Source of the DNA: Datnioides undecimradiatus
Taxonomy: Eukaryota; Chordata; Actinopteri; Lobotiformes; Datnioididae
Direction of reading: 5' to 3'
DNA length: 64,000 nucleotides
NCBI GenBank assembly: GCA_008933995.1
Contig: WARS01000031.1
Span: 3,500,001-3,564,000 of the forward strand
Shown: piece after piece, positions 12,001 to 27,000 of the stretch
Layout: each line of letters starts with the position of its first letter
Numbering within the stretch: the first letter of the stretch is position 1
The notes under the pieces: model-generated
What the model saw: the letters and a program-made list of their open reading frames with translations, nothing else
Databases searched by the model: none
Told to the model about the DNA's origin: nothing
Program-made: the position numbers and the translations under genes

Positions 12001-15000
12001 AATGATAACCACATGTCTGAGTATCTGTAACCAGGGTAACGAAGACACTGAGTGACAGAAAACTTGTCTATGGTTCTGGGTGTCAGTCTCTTCTGTGAAT
12101 TCTGATTTGATGAAAGAAAAGAGAAAATCCTCTGTTTTTATTGTTTCTCATGTCATTTCAGGCATGTGAAATTGTATGTTAGTGGAGGAAGTGTACAAAA
12201 ACATGGGATACATTGCTTTTTGTAACGATTAAGTAAAAGATACGGCATTTTCTGAACAGGTGGCAACCCTAATGAAAACCGTTATGAATGTTATCTCCAG
12301 CAGAAAGACACAATACATGTTCTCTTGTATTAGACCTTGATTGAAGAAGCCTACAGTGTAACGACTTGATCAATAATGCCAACTCCTCAAACTGACATTT
12401 TCTGTTTAAATCAGCTGCTACAGTTGTCAAGACAGTATTTATCTATGCTGATATAGCACCCCTGATCTCAGACAAACATTAGCAAAAACCTTTTGTTTTC
12501 CTGTGATAATAGGATGATTATCTCGTTATCTCGAGATAATGCAGCTAATGGTATAACGAAATAATTAACTTGTGATCTCCAGATAACAGCATTAAAAAAA
12601 CTAATTGAAAGCATGACCCTTCTCAGCTTCTGTATCCAGGAGCTTGCTTTTGCTATTTTCACCCTGAGTAGGAACATAGTTAAGAGACCAGAACAGTGCA
12701 TCACATTTGGGTGTGCACATGGTTGGTATGGGCAGCCTTCGTGGGAAACATGGCTCTAATCTTGGCAGTTAACATGCTGCTGCACTCGCTGAGTTGCACA
12801 ACTCCAGTCCGTACAGTATTAATCAAGCAGGAAGTTGTTGCCACCTTTCATCAGCTGGCATATCTGACTTTTTCAATTGTGTGTCCGAGCCAGCAATCAC
12901 AGTGAGTCAAGCTTCCCTAATGACTCTCCAGGCCGGTCACTGGTCCCCATGGCAGCCTCTGGAGCTGGCGGTGACCTGGGAGGAGAGATGATTGGAAAGA
13001 AAAAGCGATGTAGGTCAGCACAAACGAGGCATCTTTTTAAAAAAAAACCTGTCAGATCTAAGTCTGGAGCTCATTCACCATTTCCCTGTTTGCTGCTTGT
13101 GGCTACGAGCAGGGAGCTGATTTAGGAGAGCCCATGAAAGGAAAGCGAGGGGGACGTCACAGTGGAGGTGACCGTGAGTGCTGGGGGAAGAAAAAAAATA
13201 GTGATTTCAAAGTCATTTAACAAAAGTTACTTGCTTTCATCTCTAATTTTGAGACGGATGTGACATCACCACAGGTTATTTATGCATGGAGCGTGATTTA
13301 CAAAAACAGCAACTCCCAGTGGATAAATCTCCAGAACAAGGCAGCAGGAGTCTATTCAAAGAGCATCAAGGCAGCCGAACACTGTAGATGGCTCCATTAG
13401 TTGTATTAGCCCAAGTGTTGAGGGGGGCGGTGGCTGAGTGATTTGTCCCTGTAGGTTGGGAGCGCTGAGTGGGCTGACATCGGAGCCTGGCCCTCATCCA
13501 TCATGGGACACGGGACCTATATTATGTTTCATGGTCTCCTAGGGCTAGTGTATGATCAGCGAGACCTAGATACAGTATGTTTATGGAGACACACTTCCTA
13601 TCCAGACCCTGCTGGTAACCCTCATCCCTCATGTTCTCACCCGTCCATCCACTTTCCCTCCCTCGCCCTCTGTTTCCCATTCCTCTCCCCATCCCCTCAT
13701 CAATTTCCTCTCTATCCTCTGTAGGCCTCATTTTGTTTCTCCATAAGACTCTGTCTCCCTCAGTCCCTCTCCACCTCTGCCTTCTATCTCTCAATCCCCC
13801 CTCCAATGCTTTATTTAATTGCGTCTATTCAACCTTTTCTTTCTTTTTCTTCTTTTTCTTCTTTCTTTCTCCTTTTCCATTCCACTATCTCCTCATTCAC
13901 CTAATTCACCCTTTCCCGAGGGTGTTGACTGGCACTGTGATGGGATGATGTCAGAGCAACGCTCCTCTGTCAGCGTAGATGACTGTCAGCTCGGCCAGAC
14001 TCACTGCTTAACATCGAAAAAAGGAACGAGATTCCCTCGTGGCCAGTTTTCATGCATTGGTATACAGTATATTTCCTCACATGGCCATAAGCTTTCTGTT
14101 ACATGTATCACCTTAAAATGCGTGTGCTCATTGCAAACATTGAGATTTTTTAGATAGACACCACAGTTATATAGTCGCCCAGTCTCTGTCCTGTTTCTGA
14201 CTTGTTTAATTCACCTTAATGACAAAAGTCAATATTATCTCATATTGTTTTCGCACATGGAGCTAGCTATAAAAATAAATGCAATAAATCTTTGTCGCTT
14301 TATAACTTATCTCATATCCTAAGGCAGGTTAATTCCATTATTTTGGCATGACTTCTCTAAAATGATTAAACTGAAACTGATGGTGGAGAATATACCAACA
14401 AAAATAGCTTCTTCAAACGAGAACTCTGATCCACTTTCTATTACAAGCTGAGTTCTTCTCTGGATGTTTGATATTTAGTCAGCTTGTATTCATTGAAAAG
14501 ATAAAGTATGAGCATATGTCATAAACATTTTTTTTTATTAAATTGATGCACCCAGGCATCTCTGTGATCTTCTGGTTCAGCCCTGTCTCATTAAAAATAT
14601 ATTTCCATTGGTTTGATAAAGATGTTACTGCTGCTCGGATTTTGTTCACTGGCAATGTTTTATCCAGTGAAAGAAGTAATACCACACATAAGTCACATAG
14701 TATAAAGAGGTATGAAGAAGTGACTGTCATATATCCCCTATATTTTGTCAATAAGTGGTCTTATTTTTTGTGGAGCCAGACATGACCATGTTTGAAGGAA
14801 TGTTTGAAGGATTAAGGAGTTGATCTGAGTGAGAACCTGAAGACACTGCGCATGCAACTCAGAAGCAACTTGTTGAGGACAAGATAGCCACAGCCTAATG
14901 CATACCCAGGTTTATTGTCTATTTTACTATAAATAATTATGGTTGTTATGGGACCATAACTGTAATGTTACAAAGTGAACATCATACTGTACTAAAAAAG

Positions 15001-18000
15001 ACCTAAAAGTAGCACTAAGACCATGAACTCATTGGGAAAATCAAAGGTTTGGCCATTTTCTAATAGACTTTCTTGCAGTTTTTCTTTTATTTGTAATTAT
15101 TAAGTTAAGAACGATGCAGATATGCAAAAAGGCACTTCCACATAGGAGGGATGCCAGGGTGGATGTTGGGTGCTGAAAATACAGGATGGTTTCACAAGGA
15201 CAGACTGTGTTGATGCCTTAGATCAAACAAATAGTCAGCCCTCAAACAGATGTCTCAATCCATCTGTTGCACAGGGCTTTGTAGTTCTTGACTATCTTCA
15301 TTAGGACTTCTTTATTGTGAATTTGGGGTAAATTAAGACTTTTGTCAAACTTAAAAACATGGCTGACTGAGCAACCACATCACACTGCTCAGATTTTTTC
15401 ACTCCAGTTGAAGATGTTTGCCTTCTGGAGCAATTCAACAGTTACAAGGACGTCCTCATTTGCATCTGAGTCTTTTGGCAACAAAAGCGCATTGGTTAGA
15501 GTTCAGCAAAAATTGTGGTCTCAGTTAAAAGTTAAAAAAATCATATTGCTTCAAGTTGCTGTTGCATTTCTTTCTGAAACCAAAACTGCAATCTTAACCA
15601 AATGCTGTGAGCGCCTCAACATAACTGGACCTTTTAGTAAAAAATGCATATAAATGTCCTTTTCATGAGACAGGCTGGTCTCATTGCACAGTGCAAACAG
15701 ATCAGGAGTTTTTTTGTCAAATATATTCAATAAAAATTGACATGTGTGTTAACATGACATACAGCTTAAATACAATATTCTATTTAGATGAGTATGTGAG
15801 TACAAATATGCATATGTATGTGGTGAAGTGCTTTGAATAGATAACTGAAGACACCTAATTTGAGACAGACTGAGCTGAATGTTATTTTGCTTTTTTGCAT
15901 TACTTATTCCAGTCAGCTGTCACACCTCAGAGAGGTTATATTTAGAAAATAAAACTCTGCCTGCTTCATAAAATGTGCAGACAGATAGTTAAGTGCCATC
16001 TCTGAGTAAACAGACATGTGCCTGCACAACAGACATCCCATAGTTTCCTGTGTCCTGGCTTTGAGGAAGCATGCAGCAGGTAACATGGTAACAAAGAGCA
16101 AACACTGATTAAAATTGTTGCTGTCTAGTAAACATGGACTGCACATTGCTCTGACTGCTCTTAAATTTTTGTGAAGATGTCTCTCTTCATGAGGCTTCTT
16201 GCTGCCAGACCTCTACTCTAATTTTCTTTTTTTTTTTTTGGCCGATCTGGTCTTTTTTCCTGTAATTGCTCACATGATACACCTTTATCAGGGCTGGGTG
16301 AATGGAGGGGGACCTTTCACTCAGTCTTTCATAATCAATGCTAAACAGACTTTCCAATAGACAATCCACAAGTGGACATGTGGAGGAGATAAGATGTCGC
16401 TGCATTGTCCCCTGGGATGTAACGAGCTGCTTCGTCCAATTACACAGAAAATGACTTCTAACTCAGTCCCAGATTGAAGCCACAAGGTCAGAGGGCAGGG
16501 TTATAAGATTCAGTTCATCAGATCGAAGTGGTCATTCTCCAGGGACACTGCCTTCGACCTCCAGGAGGATTGCATGTGTGTGTGCACTCATTAGTTTTGT
16601 TCTACAGTCTTGCTGGTAATTCATTTGCATTTCCCCACAAAGGAAACCGTGGAGTGTGCAGTCAGATGAGTTGTTTGCTTGTTTCAGTCTGATGATCCAG
16701 ACTGTTTTATTAAGAGAATATAACTCTGTAGTTGCTGTTTTCTGCCATTGCCTGTTGTTTTGACTATCAAGGCTGGAGGTTGTTCTGCACTTTTTTTGGC
16801 ATTTATGAATCAGCCATTTTCAGCCTGAGCTCACACATATACCCAGTGGTATGCGCTGTAGTGTGTTCACAGGGTCACAGGGGGTTGGAGAAGTGTAGGT
16901 ATGGAGAAAGTCAAAGAGTGTGTTCCTGTAGTGTGTTTCAAAGGCTTTCTAAATGTTTGGTCCCTTTGCCCTGTGGGCTTTTTGCTATTTTCAATATATG
17001 CCCCTCTGTGTGGAACTTCCTCAGATTTTACTGTCCTCTTTTAAAGGCTCCTGTTACCATGGTTACTGCAACCCCCGAGTAAAATACATGATGGTAGTGA
17101 GTACAACCTTAAGTGGGAGCACACATTTCAGTAGTCATGGTTACAACAACCTCTAAAGAATGAATTATGTAACTGGTGTTGTGTTTTAGACAAGATAGTC
17201 ACTAGCAGGCGGAAAGGGGAAACTCATAGCTACAGATACATTTTCCTTCTGTCTGGGCAAACTGCAAAGTTTGTCACCATGGCATGATACATGTTCATTA
17301 ATATTCACTTTCTGACAACTGCGATAATGGTGAGTTTATGTCTTGTGGACAGATGCTGGAAATGTGGAGACGTGGAAAAAGAATAATTCCTCCTTCTGTC
17401 CTCGGTATTACACATTAGTGTTTCAATCTCCACTGTTTTCTCAATATCTCTGGACAAAAACCTAGTTTGGTTGTAGCACTGGTACCCTGCTGCAGCCTGA
17501 GTGTGTCTCTGTGTGTGTATATAACAGTGAGAGAATATGTATATTTGCACGCATGGATGAACTCACCTCACTACCACACCCATTTGCTCCATGTCCCCCA
17601 GGCCGTTGCCGTGTCAACAGTTGTGATTCAAGGATGCTCTGTGCAGCAGCAGGTCTTTATTTGCCTTTCATGTCACCCTACCGTAATCTGTGGTGACTAT
17701 GACAGACAACACAACTCTACTTGTCTACTAGAAACCCGTGTTTATGGAGTGTTTATGAAACAAGCGTATTATGAAGCTAATTTATCTCTAATAAATGTGT
17801 GTTTTTTCTCATTACAGATTCAAGTGACTTCAAAATCACCTCATGTTTTGATCATTTTGGGGGTTTTTTATTTACAACTTGGCACGAAACCTTCTGAAAT
17901 CTGAGAACTCTCCTTTTTTAAATGACACATCATGCCAACAAGACAACAATTGCATTAGTACACCTACAAAATGATTCACAATGAGGGATAAAGGGTAAGA

Positions 18001-21000
18001 AAAAAGCATAAAAGAATAAAATAAAATGAATTCATTACAAATTGTTGCAGGGAAACAAAATTTCTCATTTTTAAAGCAGAGTGCCCCACTAAAATTCACT
18101 TCCTCTTATGGACTCCTTACCTCTATTATTAGCCATATGGATGTCCTCACTGCTTCACACAGCAGATAGGATGTATTTTCATGTCGGAGGATTGCTTTGT
18201 TTTAATTTGCTTCTTATCACTGTAATAAAACATCGTCCCAGGCTTTCTACTTTTTGACATTTGTGTCTGCTTCAGATCTTCACTTGGTTAACCGCTGTGT
18301 CTGCCTGCCCACCGAACACATGATTGTGTGTCAGTGTGTTAAGTTAAATAGAAAGGAAAGATTTACAGGATCTGCTTGGTTTCTGTCCGACAAACCTTTT
18401 GCCTGTGGTTAATATTTCCCGGTGCAACTGACTTTACAAATTTATGCACGTTACAAAAACAGTAAGGCTTTCTGGTCAGCTCAGTTCTCCATTAGACTGC
18501 AACAGATGGAGCAGTGAATATATTTACCAGTGGGCAAAAAAACATGCAGAATATACACAGGCCTGCATTAACTACAACTGTTTTTATATGCTGTGTGTTA
18601 AGGTATTGCATGTGCCCTGCATGGTTGAGATAATTTATGGTCAAATATTCACAGCAGCACAGCAGAATAAAATGCAGATCTCCACTGTAAATAATGGAGA
18701 AAATTTCCCGGCTGTGTTTACATAAGGTTGATTGTTTGAGATTCATATGGTCTCTGTCTTGTGTGTTGGGTGTTGATTTAGTAGGGTTCAGTGGGCTGCC
18801 ATTGGGCCAACCCCTCCTACAAGTAGGCGTTTATAGACTCTTTGGGTAGAGACCCAGCTGACAGGCATATATTATGTGCTCTATAGCGAGGGAGGCCTCT
18901 GAAGAGTCCATGTAACTGAGCTCCAACTGGGGTAATTTTGAAACAATTTAACCTCATTTAAGAGGTTTTTTTTTTTGAAAAACAAAATAACTAAATACTG
19001 ATATATGAGGATAAATTACCAATCGGGCATTACCACAGCAAAAAGTTAATTAAGTTAATAGTTAGTTAATAATTATTTATTACCGGACTTTGAAAACATT
19101 TGTTTAAAGACATAAAGGTGATAAAATACTGATAGCCAGGCATTGATGCATCTGAAGACTGATTTTCTTCTGGTAGTGAATACATTAAAAATCCAGGCTG
19201 AGTAGGGGGAACATTAAACCCTTGGATACTAGTAAGGTGCAATGTTTTGACCTATAGAACTGCTGATTCAGTAGGTATTTCTGCAAAAAAAAAAACCAAT
19301 AGCATCCTTGACAGATCTACTCAATAATTAACATATAACAGGTAAAACAAACAACAAACAGACTTAATGCATTTATCAGTTTTGGTTCCTGCAGGGTGCC
19401 CTGAAGAATGAAATGTACACTGTATGGGCATGCTTTGTACAGTGAGCTGCTAAACACAAAGTTAACACATTTTTTTTAGTGAAAGGCCTAAAATAGGTGA
19501 AACAGTTGGGAGTTGAGGTGGTGGCACAGCGAGACAGCCAGGTGTTTGTGCGTGTCAGCCATGTGTTATGTAATTATTTTAAGGTATAACATATTGTTCC
19601 CTGATGTGTTAGGCGTTGATATTAGCAGCTGTAAGTGAACATTGTTTTAGCCTCCTCTCTGCATGCATCACTTTTGCATGTTAGAGAAATAATGTTTTAG
19701 ATGTCCTTATCAGCAGATACATAAAATAGCAAGCTGTGTGGCAAGCCTCTGAAATAGAACCCATTACATTTTGAATTAAGTCTGCACTGCATTGTTGGTG
19801 CTCTGACCTGCAGATCACAGGAAGCAAACGCAGTGACAAATCAATTCTTTTCCCTTCCACACCAGATCCTTTTCTCCTCCTCTACGTGTTCTTCTTGCTC
19901 ACTCTTGCTTGTCTCTTCACTGTACAAACCCTGTCCATCTCTCTCCGCTCCTTCTACTTTCTTTCCCCATGTGATGTGTCAGTTTGCTTCCTTTCTCTGC
20001 TTTATAGCATCCGACTCTTTACCCAAAAGCAAAATCTGGTATGTTTTGTTTCAGGGCTTTTATCCCGTCTCCTTACTTTCCTCAGTTTCTCTTTCAGCTA
20101 ATTCTGCCAGCGTGCGTGTTATTGTGTGTGTCTCAGTCTCACATTAATTTGAGTCAGTAACCTCACTTTGTTCATTCTATTAATCCTCCAAGTCTTAACA
20201 AAGACAAATCCTCTCCTTCACTTTTTCCCGACCTCTGTGCACAGATAAGTCTTCAAATTTATCTTTCCTTCTCGGATCATCTTTCCCACAATACCTTCAT
20301 CTAATCTCACTTCTGCTTTTACCTTTGTGTTTCACAGCTCACCTGCTCCCTCGCTCACTTGTTCTGTTTCTGTGTCTCCCTCAGTTTTTCCTTCCTGGTT
20401 CGTCTCTCTCACAGCAATAAGTGCTCATTAGTCTTATTTGTCAATATTCCTCGACTCGTATCAGATCTTTGTATTTTCCCTGTTTTCCAAATTGGTTCAT
20501 AATATGAACCTGGAGCAAATTTTACTCTGCTAATTTTAGTATTTTCCTTTTCTTTATCTTTTTGCTTCAAGGTCCATCAGTCAGATATATTACTGCTGAT
20601 TCATGAGGGTCCTGCCCATGGTCTTGTATTATTTTCATTGGTGGCACAGTTTTGTGTATGGATAATCCTGAGAATGTGTGAGGTGACACGTTTCACATTA
20701 TTGTATGTTCCTATGTGACTCCTTTGCTTTGGACACATGGTCAGAAGTATGTGGTCACTTGAGCCTCACACTCATATGTGACTGTTGAACAACTCAAACC
20801 CAAAGCCAGCAGCATTAAAGATGTGATAGTTTGCTATTTTTAAATTCTTACCAATAGTAAGATGAAGATTAACACCACTGCAAAGTTTGTATTGTAAATA
20901 TAAAGGTAGTGCTAGCACACTGTTAGCAAAGCTTAGCGCAATAACTGAAAACAGTAGGGAAACAGCAGCTGCCAGACAACCATCATCATTTTGTTTGATT

Positions 21001-24000
21001 TTGTCTTTTACTGTTTTATTGCTAAGCTAACAAAACCCCAGCTACTTGTTCTAGCTAGATATTTGGTATACTGATGTGAAAATGGTACTGAGCCACTCAT
21101 CGAACTCCCAGCAAGAAAGTATGTTTGCATTGATTTGCCTTCATTAAACAGTTTACTAGGAATGGCTACAGAAGAGAAGTAGCCTTTTTGTGTGTTTCAA
21201 CTGCCTCTTCCTTTCCACAACACTCATCTTGCAGGATGTAGTGGTCCTTTAAGAGTCTCACATGGCAGCCAATGTTTTTTTTGGAAAGGCTCCAACTGAA
21301 GGACCACCTTGCATTTGGTGTCCCAGTGCATCCAGATGCGGCTGAGGTCGACTTCTTCCACACCAAACTTGGGAAAAATTTCTTTATAGACCTCAATTTG
21401 AACACAGGGGCAACTGATTTTCAAAGGATTTTAAATATGGACACCAGCACTGAATATTGTTTGTGTTTATGTGAATATGTGTGTGTTTATGTCCATTTTA
21501 ACAGGACCCCAGGTAACAAATCAGGCAGCAGCCCCAGAGGTCAGACTCCAGACGAGACTGGACGCCGCCACGATGCCAACTCCTCTGTCTCTGACTTGGC
21601 CAACTCAGTCACCAGCGACATGCTCATGGTACCACACATTGTCAAGACAGTATATATCTGTAACCCCATGAGACACACTTTATTGATACACCGCCAACCT
21701 GTCCGTGGTCTGTCTCTTTTCTGCATTGCTGAACTCATCTATATTAAGAGCGGGAGAACTGCTGTCAGCAAAGCCTTTTAAATCATAATAAATGAGATGG
21801 CTGAAAGAGTCGAACAGTGCTTCCAGATCATCTTTCCTAATATAAGATGAACGTTACATGCAGGCCTTGAGACAAAGAAGCAGAAGATGAGTCAAGGGAG
21901 ACAACAAAACCACATGAAAAACTCAAAACAGGACTATTAGTAATTAATTGCATTCATAAACATTGTCATAAAAACAAGTTATATCAGCTTAAATGAAATC
22001 TTACATGTCAGGCTTCCATATACTGTTAATAATCATTATGTCTGTGTTGATTAGCAGCTCATCCTCTTGTTTGATACGGTTTGAATGTACAGGTTGACAG
22101 CTGACTCTTGACCTTGGCCACAGCAGTTTATTAAGTAATCTCCCCTCAAGGTCCCCTGGCTCACCGTATAATAAGTATTTCATCCGCAGATAAAAGGAGA
22201 TGAAGCGTTAGTTCAGGCCGAGCACAGATGTCACAGTTAGCTGTCTCATTTACAGTTATATGACCAGTAACATCCAATCATTTCCATGCAAGTGTACATG
22301 GCAGCCATCACAACCTTTCATTTACCACTGTTACTGTATCATGCTGATACACTTATGTCAGCATTGTTTGCTTACACCAAGCTGTGCATTTTAGTCATTT
22401 TGATTAAATTTAAAAATGCATTATCATATCTCGAGTGCTCCTTTAAGGAGGATGTTTCACAATTTTTAAAATAGTCATGATTTTAATTTTATGGCCCATC
22501 TTTAAGGGGCCCTTTTGGGTTGACACAACTCTACTACTGATCCAAATTATCCTCAGAAAAACAACTTCAAAGCAGCAGCAAGTTTATTGGATTTATTATC
22601 ATGAAGACATGCACTAAATCAAAGCAACCAAACTACACAAAGGCAAAGCACAACAGCAGCACAAAATCAATCAATTCAAATTCATTCCCTGGTCAGGTGC
22701 AGCTCGTTGAGAACTCAAATGTAGCACACCTGGGCAGAGCTAAAAGACAGGAGAGGAAAGCTGTAACACTTGACACGTTTGTGACAACAGTAGATTTTCC
22801 AACGTGCAGCATAATCTGCAGCTGAGATGTAAGATCCAAAAATTCAAAACAAGCCTGGAGATTTTCTGTTAAACAAATGTGCAGTGTGTGCTTTTTGGTG
22901 CTATTGTTAGGTTGCTTTAAAAACTGACTTGTGAAACTGCTGATTGCAGGCGCTGATTTATAGGTTCACAGATACTGATAACTGACAGACCTTGAGAGCA
23001 GTGTTTTTGATTAACAACATAGATCTCTTTAAAGTTTTTTCTCCAACAAATTAGTAAAAATATCATTTTACTTATCAAGTTAATTGCAGAGATCTGGAAA
23101 CATGATGCTAAAATGTCATTTGTGGGGTGAGAAACAGACCAAACAACATGTGGTTTATGGCTAATTCACATGTTAGCCAAGACCAAACTGCTGGTTGAAT
23201 TTTGACCTACTTTGCCTGCCAGATCATAGGTGTTAATCTGGTTAATGGACAGCTTTGCTTTTAATAATAGAAATGATCGCCAAAAGCTACTAAAATAGGA
23301 CCAAATTACCCCTTAAAGTGTTTGGATCTGCCACCTACTGTAAATAATAGACTTTGTCTGTTCTGAAGGAAACAGTGAGAAAAGAAAGCCCACACACTGT
23401 AGTTCAATCGAGCAAAGTCCGACAAGAAGTGTCTCCTCCTCACAAGTCTTTCATCACTCAGAAAGTACTGTCTTCATCCCACTCACCTCCGCTCACCCAC
23501 CTGTAGAGCTAGTTATTGCCGTACAGTATCTCAGCTAACTGAAACATACAGTAATCATCGCCCTGAAGTGAGACACTGGGAGGGGAGGGGCCGGGCGTCT
23601 TATTCAGCGAGGTTCGGTAATTAGCTGTGAAAGAACACGCAGTGCTGTGGGTGCTGTGAGAATATGGCAGAGTTGGGTATGAGCAGTGTGTAATTATGTG
23701 GGTCTCATGGTGTGTCTGAGGAATTCACAGTGGTGGTGCTTAATGATAATACTCATTCTGGGCAGTTTTGCCAAAGGCGTCCATATATTACACAACCCTC
23801 CTTTTATGCTGAAAATACCCATCCAGCACTTTTGAGCCACTTGTGCTGCTGTAGGAAAAGCAACAGTGGACTTTTATTCCATGCCTGTATTGAGAAAAGA
23901 AGGATGTGGAGAAATGGCATTGCATGTCAGAGTACATCCAACCGTCACCAGTGATAGAGGTTGGGGGTAGGGTGAATGGGGGTCCTGTCAGCATCACATG

Positions 24001-27000
24001 GTTCTTATCAGGATGTACTCTGACACTGCACTCACTCTTTGTGACGCTCACAGAGCCATGGATAGTGCGGTGTGATTGTGCCTTTGTCTCTGTGTCTTCA
24101 CACATCCACATATTCACAGAGTTTATATGTGCTTTATTTGTTTAAAAGGCAAGTTGGAGGATATTCTGGTTTTTGGGTTCTCTCAGCAAATCCTGTGAAA
24201 AGACCAAAGCCAGCAATCCCTGTTCATCCACCTCCTAATACTTCCTAACTTTCCCAGCCAAGCCCATTTGTTCCTACATGCAAATGTTTAAAAACTGGTC
24301 AGGAAATTATAAAAAAAAAAAAGTGAAATATTTTCCTAAAGTAGCAGACACATTTTGTAGATCTGGGTGGGGTATGTGGGACTGCCTCAAAATAAACTAC
24401 AGTGCTTGTGTTTAGTGTAATGAAAGAACATGACAGCCAGTGCAACATGTGGCTCATCTCTGAGTTTTCAACAGCCTTTAAGCAGCGATGGCAGAGACGA
24501 CTAAGATATATCTGGCTCTATACTGAACTTCTACATGTTAGTTCAATCAATTCATTGTTGGTTATTATCTTTTCAATTAATTTCTAAATATAGAATATCA
24601 CCTGGCTACGTTTTGCACTCCAAGTGAATTCGCATCTATTGCACGTGGGTTGTTTTGGTTGCAGAAAAAGAAATTAGAGGGCAGAATGCAAGAACTGAAT
24701 GAGAGGGGAGGACTCAGGGGGGAGAATAGAAAGAGAGAGAGCACCCAACACAGAAAAGGGGGGAAAAGCAATTTAGGCCAGCTGTTGGGTGGAGGACTGC
24801 ATAATGAAAAGTGATCATATTCAGCATGGAGAATGAGGCTGAGCAGCACCATCAGAAATATGTGGGAGAATGTGGAATTGGATATTAAATTTCTGGAACT
24901 GCTCCTTAAGTAATGCCTCCAGCTCCTCCACCATCAGATAGCACCTTTTTAAACTGGATTTCTCTCCCTCCCTCCAGGCCACGTCACCATCAGTCAGAGG
25001 GTCTGTCTCCCAACAGATAATCTGACTCTCATCTCCACACAGCCACGGATGCTTTCTGCCTTTATCGCACAGCAGACAGCGGCCATGTGACATAACATTA
25101 AGCTAGTTTGCCAGTTAGGAGCCGTGTCTTTAATGCTGAAGTGCAGAATTAGTGCCCCCTGTCGATCAGGGTCCAAGATTCCTATTTAGTGTGATACCAC
25201 CTGTCAGCCCCCCTGGAGGTGTTTGTGTGAACATGCTGTGAGTCTGGAGTTTGACCCTGTGGTCCGATAACAGTGGTGCAATTCTCATGGTGCTACATTT
25301 TGTAAAACCTTTTAATAGTCCATTTCCATTTTTATCATATAATATCTAGTTTCCATATTGAATAATGATCCTGCAACACATCAAAAATACTTTGTAGCTG
25401 AAATAATCTCCCAGAGATGAATAGAAAAATTACATTCATCTCTTTGTTTGTCTGTACCTCATAGTTGTCTCCAGGTTCGGAGGAAGACGATCATGAGGGC
25501 CCAGTGTGCGAGAAGTTGGGTCGTATTCAGTTCAGTGTTGGATACAGTTTTCAGGACTCCACCCTCACCGTCAAAATTCTCAAAGGCCAGGATTTGCCTG
25601 CAAAGGATTTTTCCGGCACCTCTGATCCGTTCGTCAAGCTCTACCTGCTGCCAGACAAGAAGCACAAACTGGAGACCAAAGTCAAGAGGAAGAATCTAAA
25701 CCCCCACTGGAATGAGACCTTCCTGTTTGAAGGTTCATCTCCTAATAACTTAAACATGAACAGTGTTCACAGCACATGCAGGCACTCTTAAGCTGTTTCT
25801 TGACCATGTACATCACAGTGACTGTGTTCTGACAATTTATTTCTCAGGGTTCCCATATGAGAAGGTGGTCCAGAGGACTTTGTACCTGCAGGTTCTGGAC
25901 TATGACCGCTTCAGCAGGAATGACCCCATAGGAGAGGTGTCCATCCCCCTCAACAAGCTGGACCTGGCCAACATGCAGACTTTCTGGAAGGAGCTGAAAC
26001 CGTGCAGTGATGGCAGCGTGAGTAAGAAGGAAGAGGGGTGGGGAGGAAAGGAAGGAGGTAGAGGAAAGAAGAGGGGAGGAGAGAGAGGAGGGGACAAAGA
26101 AGATGGGACAGAATGTAACGGGTGATGTCATTCCTGGCTGCCGCGATGCTCCCAAGGGAGATGTGGCAGTGTGTTGGTGGGAGAAGAGATAGAGGGGAAT
26201 ATGGAGAGGCTGACAGGTAGACGGGGAGAACACAGGCAGCTAGACGAAGACGGAATAATACACAGTAAGCAACAGAAGGGAAAACAATATGAAAAGGAGA
26301 TTAAAAAAAGTAAACAATTCCACTGTTGTTTGTGTGATTTCTCTAGGGGAGTCGAGGGGATCTGTTGGTGTCTCTGTGCTACAACCCCACAGCCAACACC
26401 ATCACTGTGAGCATCATCAAAGCCCGCAACCTCAAAGCCATGGACATCGGAGGCACTTCTGGTATATGCGCTCCTTCATATCGCATGTCCTTTTATTGTG
26501 GCCCCTCTACATCATTGCTTTTCAAAATGAAAATGAGATAATGATGGTTTTTTGTTTTGCCACTAAAAGAAAACAGAAATGAAATATTATAAACAGCAGG
26601 AAAACTTAAACATATCCCTCTCTTCAGATCCCTATGTAAAAGTGTGGTTGATGCACAAGGACAAGCGTGTGGAGAAGAAGAAGACAGTGGTAATGAAGCG
26701 CTGTCTGAACCCTGTTTTCAACGAGTCCTTCCCCTTTGACGTGCCTGCCCACGTGCTGAGGGAGACCACCATAATTATCACCGTCATGGACAAGGACAGG
26801 CTCAGTCGCAATGATGTCATTGGAAAGGTATCTCCTTCCCTCTTCTTCCTTCTTCCTTCTTCTTCTTCTTCTTCTTCTTGTTCTTCTTCTTCTGACTCTG
26901 TGACAGACCATCAGCAGCAGATCACTGAACCAGTCTCTACTGACCCCTGCTGGAACATGCACACCCATCTTCTGCATTTGGAAATGAATAAATATTCAAC

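Larger units (their letters stand above)
6327..21504 (+). other. Large syt7 intron (15 kb)
   Basis: I found no exon that fits SYT7 here. Contents include a TAGC-rich patch at 8728-8760, a short TTTA run at 10608-10626, an inverted pair of dispersed repeats at 11925-12010 and 12480-12600, a pyrimidine-rich stretch at 13630-13890, another CT-rich stretch at 19830-20420 and a transposon-like fragment at 20725-20820. Additional small alternative linker exons could be hidden here and would need transcript data. Confidence 0.6.

Noticed and set aside
13819-14157. Open frame after a CT-rich tract
   Set aside because: Its hydrophobic Phe/Leu/Ser start comes from TTTCTT repeats; no acceptor or donor supports an exon.
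24660-24770. GA-rich stretch as a splicing regulator
   Set aside because: Far from any exon border and common in this genome; nothing specific to support a role.
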